Made by a program: the position numbers and the translations under genes. This document shows, in pieces, positions 17,281 to 25,200 of a DNA stretch of 64,000 bases (positions are counted from its first letter, which is position 1; the number at the start of each line of letters is the position of its first letter). This DNA is from Spirochaetota bacterium (lineage in GTDB: Bacteria; Spirochaetota; Spirochaetia; Treponematales; Treponemataceae). Under the pieces are notes generated by a model. That model worked only from the letters and a program-made list of their open reading frames with translations. It was not told where the DNA came from and ran no database searches. The DNA lies in assembly GCA_023438065.1 (NCBI GenBank), contig JAEXRH010000012.1, positions 310,001-374,000 on the forward strand. The letters are read 5' to 3'.

Positions 17281-18648
17281 ATGATTGAAAAAGGAATACA
17301 TCCGGCGATCGTCGCGTCCGTCTCGTGCGCGCTCGCCCTCGCGTGCGTCGCCTGTCTTGCCGCGTTCCCCGTCGATTCCGGAAAAACCCTCTGGTCCGGA
17401 TACCGCGCGCTCGTCGTCTCGCCGGCGTCAAGCGAAGCCGAGGTCATAAGCCGGCTTCAAAAGGCGGGGATTACCGAGTTCGCGACCGAATCGAACACGC
17501 TCCTTTCGAACACGAGCGACGAAGCTCCCGTCCAACCGTATCTCGCGAAACTCAACGAGGAGCGTTCCCGGTGGTTTACCGATCGGGAGCAAGACCTGCG
17601 ATTCGTGTTCCTGAGAAACGCGTCGTTTCTCGACAAAAAGGTGGAGCGGGCGTTCAGCGACGCATCCCTCTTTCGCCATCTCGAGCGGGGCGCGGAAAAC
17701 CCGGGAACGCAGGCGATCGCGCTTCTCATCCTCCTTGCGACGGGTTTGGCGACGAGGGGAAATCGCCCCTTTCAGGTCGCGTGCGCGATTCCCTGCTTCA
17801 TGCTTTCGGCCTCGTTCGCCCGTCCTTTCGGGACGCTTTCGGCCATAACGCTCCTTTGGGGAATCATCGCCCTCGCGGGAAGCCTCACGGCGGGAGGCCT
17901 CGCTATCGACGCGCGAAAAGCGTTCCTGATCGCGATCCGTGACCGGATCGCCTTGTCCTGTCTCGCGCTTTCCCTCGCGCTCGCCGCGTTTGGCGGGTTT
18001 CACGGCATCGCCCTCGCGCTCGCCGCGGGAACCGCCGCGCTCTCGCTCGTCTTCCCCGTAACGAAGGTCGTTTCCGCCGCGCGCTCGATCATTGACCGCA
18101 AACGGTTGCATCCCCGGTTCAAGGCCGTCTCCATCGCGGGAACGGGATACGCGGGACGGCGAACGGCATCGCGATATGCCTTGCCGCTCGCGGCCTGCCT
18201 GAGCGCCATAGCGGGAATTACCGCTCTTGTCGTCTCCCAACCCCAGGCCCGTTCAACGAACGATAGCCGGGTGTTGTACATACCCGCGCCGTCGCGCTAT
18301 ACTCGTCACGCCGGATTCGGGATCGAAGGCTACGCCGAACTCAAATCGCTGCGCAAGGATTCATCCCTGCCCGATTTGGGCGATTTCGTCGCCGCGCAAT
18401 GGTATATCCGCACCGCGCCCTGGAGGCGCGTGCAGGATCCCGTCGTGCCGCCCGAACCGGGAGACACGGCCGACTATACGTGGTATCGGTCGGACGATTC
18501 GGGCGTCGTCACCGGAAGTGCGAGAACCATGTGCACCTTCGACGCCGGTTTCATAAGAAAAACGCTCGCGGACGACAGTACCGATCTCGAGAGGATGCTT
18601 CTCGGGCAAGGACGCTTCGTCACGGTCGAGATGACGAGGATAAACTGA
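17281..18648 (+). CDS. Unknown polytopic membrane protein upstream of rnfC
   Basis: The 455-residue product is not recognised. One N-terminal transmembrane helix (about 9-30) precedes a soluble, probably periplasmic segment (35-135). A cluster of about six hydrophobic helices (145-270) follows, then a loop, another helix near 300-320 (LPLAACLSAIAGITALVVS) and a soluble C-terminal domain with YTRHAGFGIEGYAELKSL and DFVAAQWYIRTAPWRR. Only 1 nt separates its stop codon from the rnfC start, so it is very likely co-expressed with the Rnf genes. No nucleotide-, metal- or flavin-binding motif is visible. It may be an accessory subunit, but that rests on position only. Confidence 0.7.
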   Translation: MIEKGIHPAIVASVSCALALACVACLAAFPVDSGKTLWSGYRALVVSPASSEAEVISRLQKAGITEFATESNTLLSNTSDEAPVQPYLAKLNEERSRWFTDREQDLRFVFLRNASFLDKKVERAFSDASLFRHLERGAENPGTQAIALLILLATGLATRGNRPFQVACAIPCFMLSASFARPFGTLSAITLLWGIIALAGSLTAGGLAIDARKAFLIAIRDRIALSCLALSLALAAFGGFHGIALALAAGTAALSLVFPVTKVVSAARSIIDRKRLHPRFKAVSIAGTGYAGRRTASRYALPLAACLSAIAGITALVVSQPQARSTNDSRVLYIPAPSRYTRHAGFGIEGYAELKSLRKDSSLPDLGDFVAAQWYIRTAPWRRVQDPVVPPEPGDTADYTWYRSDDSGVVTGSARTMCTFDAGFIRKTLADDSTDLERMLLGQGRFVTVEMTRIN

Positions 18649-18649
18649 C

Positions 18650-19957
18650 ATGATGCGTTTTGTGCGATTCTCCCGCAGTATGGAATACGTTTCCTTTGAA
18701 ACGAACGAGCTTTCCTTCTCCGGCAACGCGTTTCTCCCGTCGCTCGCGCTCGTCCCGTTGCGTCAACAGAGCGGGGGACCGGCCCTTCCCGTGGTATCCG
18801 CCGGAGAGCGGGTGCGCGAGGGTCAGCTCATCGCGCGCGGCGCACAGCCCGATTCGGTGCACGTGCACTCGCCGGTTCCGGGAGTTTTGCGGGCCTTCGC
18901 GACCGTGCCGCTTCCCGACGGGACGATGGGTAACGCCGCGATCATCCAGCTTTCGGGTTCGTTCGACCTTCTCGGAAGGAAGGAAGAGCGTTTTCCCTGG
19001 AAATCCGCCTCTGAATCGGAAATCCTTCGCGTGCTCGAGGACAAGGGCGTCATAAACACCTTCGACGACCCGATTCCGCTCGCGAGCGAGTTACGGCAGG
19101 CAAAAAAGACCGGAAAAAAGATTGTCGCGGTCAGGCTCTTCGACGCGGACCCGACGTGCCAGCTCGACGGAGCCTTAATGGCCTTCAGACGCGACGCCGT
19201 ACTCGAGGGGGCGGCGCTTCTCGCGAAAGCGTGCGATGCCGGCGAGGTTTGCCTCGTTCACGCGGAACGAAGATGGCAGGGGCCGTCGATCAAGGAGCTT
19301 GAAGCCCTTTTCCCTGGACGTACGCTCAGGCTCGTTCGTTCGGGCACCCGCTATCCGTCCGGAAACGCGCGCATCATCCGCGCGATCGCCGCGTCGGACG
19401 ATCGCAAGCGGGAAGGGCACGTCCTTTGCGTCGACGCGGATACCGCGGTTTCGGCGTACGACGCGACAGTACGAAATCTTCCCGTCGTAAGCAGGACCGT
19501 CGTCGTTACCGGTACAGCCCTCGAAAAGCCCGCGATCCTCAACGTCCGCATCGGCACCCCGATCGGGGACGTTATCGAGGAATGCGGGGGATTCCGGAGC
19601 ACGCCCTCGAGAATCGTCGTGAACGGGCTTCTTGCGGGCATCTCGATCTACGATCTCGACACCCCGATCACCAAATACACCAAATCGATACATATCATGG
19701 ACGCCGATTCCTGCCCCGATTACGGGGTAACCCCGTGCGTCCATTGCGGCAGGTGCCTCCAGGTATGCCCGGCGAAAATCGATCCCATGCGCGTGGTCGT
19801 CGGGATCGGGAAGGCGAAGCACACGCCGAAGCTCGTCGAGTCCCTCGAGAAATGCCAGCGATGCGGATGCTGCGCGGTCGTTTGCCCGTCGCGCATTCCG
19901 CTCCATCACCGGATCGTGGAAGCGCGCGAAAGAATCAGGAAAGGAGCGCATAAATGA
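18650..19957 (+). CDS. rnfC: RnfC-like subunit with two [4Fe-4S] motifs
   Basis: The 435-residue product aligns in outline with RnfC: an N-terminal barrel-sandwich region (PALPVVSAGERVREGQLIA, VHVHSPVPGVLRA), a central Rossmann-type region, an SLBB-like region (LNVRIGTPIGDVIEECGG) and two ferredoxin motifs with Cys at 363/366/369/373 and 402/405/408/412. In canonical RnfC the central domain has a Gly-rich GGAGFPT loop and a CEPY motif for FMN and NADH. Here the matching places read GVINTFDDPIPLASELR and VRLFDADPTCQLDGALM, so both appear lost. Electron entry from NADH is therefore doubtful. It is the first gene of a six-gene run joined by ATGA overlaps. Confidence 0.85.
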   Translation: MMRFVRFSRSMEYVSFETNELSFSGNAFLPSLALVPLRQQSGGPALPVVSAGERVREGQLIARGAQPDSVHVHSPVPGVLRAFATVPLPDGTMGNAAIIQLSGSFDLLGRKEERFPWKSASESEILRVLEDKGVINTFDDPIPLASELRQAKKTGKKIVAVRLFDADPTCQLDGALMAFRRDAVLEGAALLAKACDAGEVCLVHAERRWQGPSIKELEALFPGRTLRLVRSGTRYPSGNARIIRAIAASDDRKREGHVLCVDADTAVSAYDATVRNLPVVSRTVVVTGTALEKPAILNVRIGTPIGDVIEECGGFRSTPSRIVVNGLLAGISIYDLDTPITKYTKSIHIMDADSCPDYGVTPCVHCGRCLQVCPAKIDPMRVVVGIGKAKHTPKLVESLEKCQRCGCCAVVCPSRIPLHHRIVEARERIRKGAHK

Positions 19958-20982
19958 AAAAAAACGGTTGGATCGTGTCCCCGTCGCCGTTTATCCTCAC
20001 CCGCCCGTCGGTACGGAAGATGACGTTCGTCGTCGCGTGCACCCTTGTTCCACAACTGTGCATCCTCGCGTACGCGGCGGATTATGGCGCGCTCATGACG
20101 ATCGCGGCGACACTGTTCGGCGCGGCGATCGCCGAACTCTCGTATTCGCTCCCGACGGAGAAGCGGGTGTCCCTCGACCCGGCCGCCCTTCTTTCGGGGC
20201 TTCTCGCCGGCCTTCTCCTTCCCGCGACGATCAATCCGCTCATCGCGGCGGTCGTGTCTTTCGTCGGCGTCCTCGTCGCCCGGAAACTTTTCGGCGGTGC
20301 GGGCTCCTTCTGGGTAAATCCCGTGGCGCTCACGGTCGCGATCGCGTACGTCGGCAATGCCGCCATTTTTCCCCCGCAAAGCGTAACGCCCGACGGGATC
20401 AGGACCGTCGGCGACGTCTTCGGGGCGATGAAGCTCGAGAGCTTCGCGCAGATCCCCGGCGATCAGTCGTTGACCGGCACCGCGAACTCGGTTTTTCTCA
20501 GGTTTTTCGGCATCAAGTTGCCGGAAGGCTACGTCACGCTCTTCTGGGACGCGCCCTCGTCGATTCCCGCCTTCCGTTACAACGCGATTACCCTCGCGGC
20601 GTCCATCATCCTCATCGCGATGAACGTCATCGACTGGATAGTGCCCCTGGCGTACCTCGCGACCTATGGTCTTTCGGTGTATTTCCTCTCGCTCATGCCG
20701 TTGACCGGAGCAGCGCGCCCGGGTGACGCGCTTTTCGCCTTTCTCACCGGCGGAACGCTCTTTATCGCCTTCTATCTTTTACCCGAGTACTCGACCAATC
20801 CGCGTACCAGGACGGGAAAGGTCATTTTGGGGACGATAGCGGGAGTCGTGGCGTTCCTCGTCGCTGGTCCCGGCGGTTCTCCGGTCGGCGGGGCGTTTAC
20901 GGTAATTGTCGTGAACGCGATCAGTCCCGTCATCGAATATCTGGAAAATCGGTATATAGCCTCCGCGGGGGATTTCGCATGA
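19954..20982 (+). CDS. rnfD: RnfD-like membrane subunit
   Basis: The 342-residue membrane protein starts SPSPFILTRPSVRKMT, a typical RnfD/NqrB beginning, and has about nine hydrophobic helices including DPAALLSGLLAGLLLPATINP and VNPVALTVAIAY. Canonical RnfD carries covalent FMN on a Thr in an SGAT-type motif after a conserved Asp. The matching site here reads DQSLTGTANS (170-179), so the order of the last two motif residues is changed and the acceptor Thr is uncertain. The start overlaps the rnfC stop by 4 nt. It should form the membrane core with RnfA, RnfE and RnfG. Confidence 0.87.
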   Translation: MKKNGWIVSPSPFILTRPSVRKMTFVVACTLVPQLCILAYAADYGALMTIAATLFGAAIAELSYSLPTEKRVSLDPAALLSGLLAGLLLPATINPLIAAVVSFVGVLVARKLFGGAGSFWVNPVALTVAIAYVGNAAIFPPQSVTPDGIRTVGDVFGAMKLESFAQIPGDQSLTGTANSVFLRFFGIKLPEGYVTLFWDAPSSIPAFRYNAITLAASIILIAMNVIDWIVPLAYLATYGLSVYFLSLMPLTGAARPGDALFAFLTGGTLFIAFYLLPEYSTNPRTRTGKVILGTIAGVVAFLVAGPGGSPVGGAFTVIVVNAISPVIEYLENRYIASAGDFA

Positions 20983-21440
20983 ACAAGATCGGCGGCACCA
21001 CGGTAAAAAAGGCGCTTCTCTCGACGCTCATTTTCTTTTCCTTTTTTCTCGTCTGCGCGGGACTCCGCTTCGCCATGGGCTCGTCGCCAAGCGAGGGTTT
21101 GCGACTCGCGTGCGACGAAGTGCTCAAGGGCTGGAATATATCGGCCCCGTCCACGGGCAATCCCGTTAAGATCGAGAATGCCGGATGGAATTACCTCCGG
21201 GCTTTCGAGGCAATATCGAGGAAAAAGATAGTCGGCACCGTGTTCGCCGTTCGGATAACCGGCGACTCTGGACCCGTGACCGGCGTGTTTTACTGGAACA
21301 GGGAGAACGGAACCTCGTTTTGCGGGTTGGCCGGAATGCCGGACGTCGACCCCGCGCGATGCGGCGTCACGCCGCGCGTAAGCGGTTACTGGATTCGCTC
21401 CATAGACCGGCTCTGCGAAGGAATGGAGGCGAAACGATGA
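20979..21440 (+). CDS. rnfG: RnfG-like subunit, short and without flavinylation motif
   Basis: The product has 153 residues, shorter than usual RnfG (about 180-210). It has one N-terminal transmembrane helix (LLSTLIFFSFFLVCAGLRFA) and a small periplasmic domain with GPVTGVFYWNRENGTSF, which resembles the FMN-binding fold of RnfG/NqrC. The usual C-terminal SGATxS motif, where FMN is attached by ApbE, is absent; the C-terminus reads RVSGYWIRSIDRLCEGMEAK. Identification rests partly on position between rnfD and rnfE, with 4-nt overlaps on both sides. Confidence 0.72.
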   Translation: MNKIGGTTVKKALLSTLIFFSFFLVCAGLRFAMGSSPSEGLRLACDEVLKGWNISAPSTGNPVKIENAGWNYLRAFEAISRKKIVGTVFAVRITGDSGPVTGVFYWNRENGTSFCGLAGMPDVDPARCGVTPRVSGYWIRSIDRLCEGMEAKR

Positions 21441-22018
21441 AAAACAGCACGGCCATTTTCCTTTTCGCGCTCTGTCCGCTCGTTCCCGTCTCGTCGAGGT
21501 TCGCGTACGCGCTCGTGATCGCGATCGCGATTTCCTGGTATTTCGTCTCGGGACTCGCGTTCAGGGAACTCGTCAAGAAACTTTCGCTCGCATCGTCGGG
21601 CCCGACCGTCGAGCTCGCGTGCCTCGCGTTCTCGGCGACCGTCTTCCACCTCGCGCTCCAGTGGGTCTCGCCGGTTCTCTCGGTAACGCTCGGCCTCTAT
21701 ACCTTTCTCGCGGCCTTTTCGTATCTTCTTCTCTACGGGATTGATACCTTTACGTCGGGAACCCTCGAGTCGGTTCCGCTTCTCCAGTTCATCCCCACGC
21801 TCGTGCTGTTTTCCGCCGCGCGCGAGCTTCTCGGTTTCGGCACCCTGTCCGTTCCCACCACCAAGGGTATCGCGTTCGTTTTCGCGCTTCCCGGCTTCGA
21901 CTCGTACGGCGTGGGTTTCTGGGCAAGTACGGGCGGCGCGTTCATCCTTCTCGGCATCCTCGCATGGGCCATCAAATACCTTCACCGGAGGGTTTCCGCG
22001 TTCAGGAGGAATTCATGA
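21437..22018 (+). CDS. rnfE: RnfE-like membrane subunit
   Basis: The product has 193 residues with about six transmembrane helices. The conserved first-helix cysteine of the NqrD/RnfE family is present (C13 in FALCPLVPVSS). The second conserved cysteine, normally in a (T/V)NC motif after LGLYIPLI, is replaced: TLGLYTFLAAFSYLLLYG puts Ser95 at this place. In NqrD/E and RnfA/E pairs these cysteines bind an intramembrane [2Fe-2S] cluster at the subunit interface. Start and stop overlap rnfG and rnfA by 4 nt each. Confidence 0.82.
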   Translation: MKNSTAIFLFALCPLVPVSSRFAYALVIAIAISWYFVSGLAFRELVKKLSLASSGPTVELACLAFSATVFHLALQWVSPVLSVTLGLYTFLAAFSYLLLYGIDTFTSGTLESVPLLQFIPTLVLFSAARELLGFGTLSVPTTKGIAFVFALPGFDSYGVGFWASTGGAFILLGILAWAIKYLHRRVSAFRRNS

Positions 22019-22584
22019 CCCAATACGCAGACATAGTCTTCTTCTACTCCTTTTCCTGCTCCGTTCTCTGGGCGTACGGTATCGGACTCGAAAAATCCTT
22101 TTTCGAGTCGCGCCCGGGATCACGCTTCATGGCGCGCATGCCGGCCAATCTCGCCATAACCCTTATCTCGGTGTTCGCGGCGTTCAAGCTTCAATCGCGC
22201 CTTTTGCAGCCATTCGATCTCGGTGAGCTCATGCCCATGGCGACCGTTCTCGTCGCCTCGATAACGCAGACGGCCGTATACGCAATTCTGCCCGAGAACG
22301 TCCGGGATTCGTCCGCGGGCGAGCGGGTGTTTTTTCTCGGGACCGTCTTTCTCGCGACGAGCGAGGGAGGCTCGCTCGTCGCCGCGCTCCTCATCGCGCT
22401 TTCGGCCGTTCTCGCGTTCGGGCTTTCAACCGTACTCCTTTACTCCGTCCGGGAGCGGATCGCCTCGGCAGACGTTCGCGCGGACTGGAGAGGCGCCCCG
22501 CTCATCCTCGCGAGCATGGGTCTCCTCGCGGTAGTCATGCATTCCGCCGACGTGTCCTGGTGGGTACAGGAGGCGTTTCGATGA
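22015..22584 (+). CDS. rnfA: RnfA-like membrane subunit
   Basis: The product has 189 residues with about six transmembrane segments, preceded by AGGAGGAATTC. Its relation to RnfA/NqrE is inferred from size, hydropathy and position between rnfE and rnfB. One N-terminal cysteine (C15 in YSFSCSVLWAYGI) may match the first cluster ligand. At the second site, where canonical RnfA has TNCAVLG, this protein reads ATSEGGSLVAAL, with Glu117 in place of Cys. Together with the RnfE change, this removes two of four expected ligands for the intramembrane [2Fe-2S] cluster. Confidence 0.78.
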   Translation: MTQYADIVFFYSFSCSVLWAYGIGLEKSFFESRPGSRFMARMPANLAITLISVFAAFKLQSRLLQPFDLGELMPMATVLVASITQTAVYAILPENVRDSSAGERVFFLGTVFLATSEGGSLVAALLIALSAVLAFGLSTVLLYSVRERIASADVRADWRGAPLILASMGLLAVVMHSADVSWWVQEAFR

Positions 22585-23198
22585 TAGCTCTTGCCCTGAC
22601 AGCGCTCACGGTTCTCCTCGGCCTCTTTGCGATCGTGCTCGCGCTTTTCGCCGCATCCGTTCTCCATGACCTCAGGTCCGCGCCGGAAGGGGTGAAAGAA
22701 AAGCGGCAACGACCGATTCCGATCGACTCCGTTTCATTCCCGGGCGCGACTCGCGATGACGCGCTCAAGGCTGTCATACGCTGCGCCCGCATCCCTCCGA
22801 CGGTCGGAACGCGATTCCGGACGGCCGGGTATACCGACTGCAGGACCATGCATGTCCTTTACGGGGGGAATATCGCCTGTCCCGAGGGATGCCTCGGCCT
22901 CGGAACCTGCTCCGATTCCTGTCCGTGCGACGCGATCGTCCTCCGCGACGGGATGGCGTACGTCAACGACGCGTGCAACGGCTGCGGTGCCTGCGTCGAC
23001 GCGTGCCCGAAAGGGTTGATCTCGCTTGTTCCCGTAACGATGAAAGACGCGCTTGACTGCGCGGCGAAAGGGGCCCCATGCGCCAAACGGGATTGTCCCG
23101 TAGCCCTGGACGGCTTCCGCATCGATTTGCAGACGTTCCCCGAATCGGGCTTTAAATTGCTCGGAAAGTGGGGTATACTCAGGTCCAAGTCGAGGTAG
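22581..23198 (+). CDS. rnfB: RnfB-like polyferredoxin subunit
   Basis: The product has 205 residues. One N-terminal transmembrane helix (4-27) is followed by a linker in which the usual PGAxCGxCGYPGC cluster motif has decayed to FPGATRDDALKAV, so the first [4Fe-4S] site is lost. Two further ferredoxin motifs remain, with Cys at 100/104/110/114 (CPEGCLGLGTCSDSCP) and 132/135/138/142 (CNGCGACVDACP). Extra cysteines occur near 160-172 (DCAAKGAPCAKRDCP). The start overlaps the rnfA stop by 4 nt. It ends the rnfCDGEAB run; the GH57-like gene begins 2 nt later. Confidence 0.85.
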   Translation: MIALALTALTVLLGLFAIVLALFAASVLHDLRSAPEGVKEKRQRPIPIDSVSFPGATRDDALKAVIRCARIPPTVGTRFRTAGYTDCRTMHVLYGGNIACPEGCLGLGTCSDSCPCDAIVLRDGMAYVNDACNGCGACVDACPKGLISLVPVTMKDALDCAAKGAPCAKRDCPVALDGFRIDLQTFPESGFKLLGKWGILRSKSR

Positions 23199-23200
23199 TC

Positions 23201-25102
23201 GTGGGTATCGCTCTCCAATCCATAAAAATTGCCTTTGGGACATGCTGTACCTTCCCGAAAGACCTCGCTCCGCAGGACTGCGAAAGGCGCTATCAGGGCG
23301 TTTTCAAACCGCTCATATCGACGCTCTACAACCTTCCCGAACTCCCGTTTACCCTTCATCTTTCCGGCGAATTCGTGAGCTGGATCGAGCGTAACCATAC
23401 CGAGTTCTTCATGATCCTCGAGGAGATGTCCGCGAGAAAGCAGATCGAGATACTCGGCGGAGGATATTTCCTCCCGCTCTTCCCGTTCCTGCCTTCAGTT
23501 GACCGAGTCGGGCAAATCGAGTTCCTCACTACCGAGATACGCCGTCGCCTCGGCAAAAAGCCTCGGGGCGCGTGGCTCCCCTTGAGCGCGTGGGATCCGT
23601 CCATGGTTTCCTCCCTCAATACCTGCGGGATCGAGTACGTGCTTCTCGATCGAATAATGCTCGAGACAAGCGGATTCCCCGGGGTCGACGGAAGGGAGCC
23701 GGTGACGATCGAGGAGGCCGGGAAGACGATCACCGCGTTCCCGCTCGACAACCGTTTCAGGAACCTCGAACGATTCACGCCAGAGTCCTTTTTGGGGGAT
23801 CTTTCCTCCGTCTCCGAAAGGGGAGAAACCTATCTCGCCGTGTTCATCGATCCTTCCTCGATCGTGCCGCTTTTTACCCCCGGTAATGACGGAAAGACCT
23901 GGTTCCATTCCCTCTTCGGCGCAATCGCCGCGCGCACCGACGTCCTCGTCGAACTTTCGACTCCCTCGCGGTACCTGAAGACCCGTACCCTCTGGAAACG
24001 GGCGTACGTCTCGGCGGGCATGTCGCCCTTCGATCACGACCCCATTCATCCCTCTGACGACATCGCCATTCTCGCGCGAACCCCGATAAAGCAATACCTC
24101 GTTCGGTCCGTCGGGGCCATGAATCTCTATGCGAAGATGATGTACGTGCACGCGCTCGTGAATCAGCTCAGGGGCGACAAGTCGAGAAAGAAAACCGCCC
24201 GAGAGGAACTGTGGAAAGCGCAGGGAGGAGAGGCATTCATCCTTTCGGTCACCGATCCTGCGGCCGCCGTCGACGTACGCACGCACGCGTACAGGAATCT
24301 CCTCGTCGCGGAAAAATCCGCGCGCGTGCGCGGCGTATTCTCGCCGTCGGTAAACGCGCTCGACTTCGACATGGACGGGCTCAAGGAATACCTGTGCCAA
24401 CTCGACCGCCTGAACGTCTATGTTCATCCCGTCGGGGGAAAGGTTTTCGAGCTCGACGTCCTCGATGCGTACCGGAATTTCTGCGATCTCTGCGTGGAAA
24501 CACCCGGGCTTTTCATCGATCATTTTTTCGACCAAGCCGATATCGACGGCCTCAGGGAGGGGAGGGTTCCCGCCTCCCGTCCGGTGTTTTCGGGTTCGGT
24601 GTACCAGGATGTCTCAATTGACTCGACCCGCCACGAGATACAGCTCAAGACGAACGGACTCTACGGCCCGCTTCAGCAGCCGCTTTCCCTCCGGAAACAG
24701 TACAGTTTCCGGAACGAGGGCATTCAGGTGCAATACATCCTCAAGAACGACAGCCCGCTCGCGCTCTCCGGGACCTTCCTTATCGAGAGCAATCTCGCGG
24801 TCTCGCGCTCGAGGCAGCACGAACCGCTCATGACCGTGTACGCGCATGATCAGCGCGCGGACTCGCGCGTCGTCGAGGGGCATTATGACGACGTTTCCTG
24901 GATTCAGCTTTCCGACATCGACTCGGGCGTGCGCTTTACCGTGGACGCCAACGAGAACCCGTCCGTATCCGTCCTGCCGATCGTCTGCCGATCCGACGAA
25001 GACCCCAGGTGCGGCGGCGCGAGACTCTTCCTCTCCTGGAAGGTCGAGCTCGGCCCCGGGTACGAAACGGAGAAGATGGTGTTCATGAAGATTGACGCGT
25101 GA
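23201..25102 (+). CDS. GH57-like protein with altered catalytic sites
   Basis: From GTG 23201 (GAGG 5 nt upstream) the product has 633 residues; GTG 23168 inside rnfB is an alternative start. Sequence order follows GH57 4-alpha-glucanotransferases/amylopullulanases: IEILGGGYFLPLFPFLP (83-98), GAWLPLSAWDPSMVSSLNTCGIEYVLLD (about 123-150), and a C-terminal DUF1926-type beta domain (LRKQYSFRNEGIQVQYIL). The residues needed for catalysis are not conserved. HNHQP at the N-terminus is replaced by TCCTF, the nucleophile Glu of WL(T/A)E by Leu128, and the HDDGEKFG acid motif by IDPSSIVP (216-223). It may be a non-catalytic glycan-binding protein or act on another substrate. Confidence 0.75.
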   Translation: MGIALQSIKIAFGTCCTFPKDLAPQDCERRYQGVFKPLISTLYNLPELPFTLHLSGEFVSWIERNHTEFFMILEEMSARKQIEILGGGYFLPLFPFLPSVDRVGQIEFLTTEIRRRLGKKPRGAWLPLSAWDPSMVSSLNTCGIEYVLLDRIMLETSGFPGVDGREPVTIEEAGKTITAFPLDNRFRNLERFTPESFLGDLSSVSERGETYLAVFIDPSSIVPLFTPGNDGKTWFHSLFGAIAARTDVLVELSTPSRYLKTRTLWKRAYVSAGMSPFDHDPIHPSDDIAILARTPIKQYLVRSVGAMNLYAKMMYVHALVNQLRGDKSRKKTAREELWKAQGGEAFILSVTDPAAAVDVRTHAYRNLLVAEKSARVRGVFSPSVNALDFDMDGLKEYLCQLDRLNVYVHPVGGKVFELDVLDAYRNFCDLCVETPGLFIDHFFDQADIDGLREGRVPASRPVFSGSVYQDVSIDSTRHEIQLKTNGLYGPLQQPLSLRKQYSFRNEGIQVQYILKNDSPLALSGTFLIESNLAVSRSRQHEPLMTVYAHDQRADSRVVEGHYDDVSWIQLSDIDSGVRFTVDANENPSVSVLPIVCRSDEDPRCGGARLFLSWKVELGPGYETEKMVFMKIDA

Positions 25103-25110
25103 GCTTGCCA

Positions 25111-25140
25111 CGCTCGCGCGAAGCCTGATACGCGCGAGCG
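25111..25140. terminator. Perfect 10-bp GC hairpin between the GH57-like gene and metG
   Basis: CGCTCGCGCG (25111-25120) pairs fully with CGCGCGAGCG (25131-25140) around a 10-nt loop. No U-tract follows, so it is not a classical intrinsic terminator. It could act in Rho-dependent or U-less termination, or as an mRNA processing or stabilising hairpin. Confidence 0.45.
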
Positions 25141-25200
25141 CCTGCCCGAACTCGCGCCCGTCATCCGTTCCCGTTGATTGTTTCGCCCGGAAAGGGTATC

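Noticed and set aside
23495..24535. 346-codon open frame on the minus strand inside the GH57-like gene
   Set aside because: I checked it because the GH57-like gene is unusual. It has no ribosome-binding site or motif and is interpreted as antisense noise.
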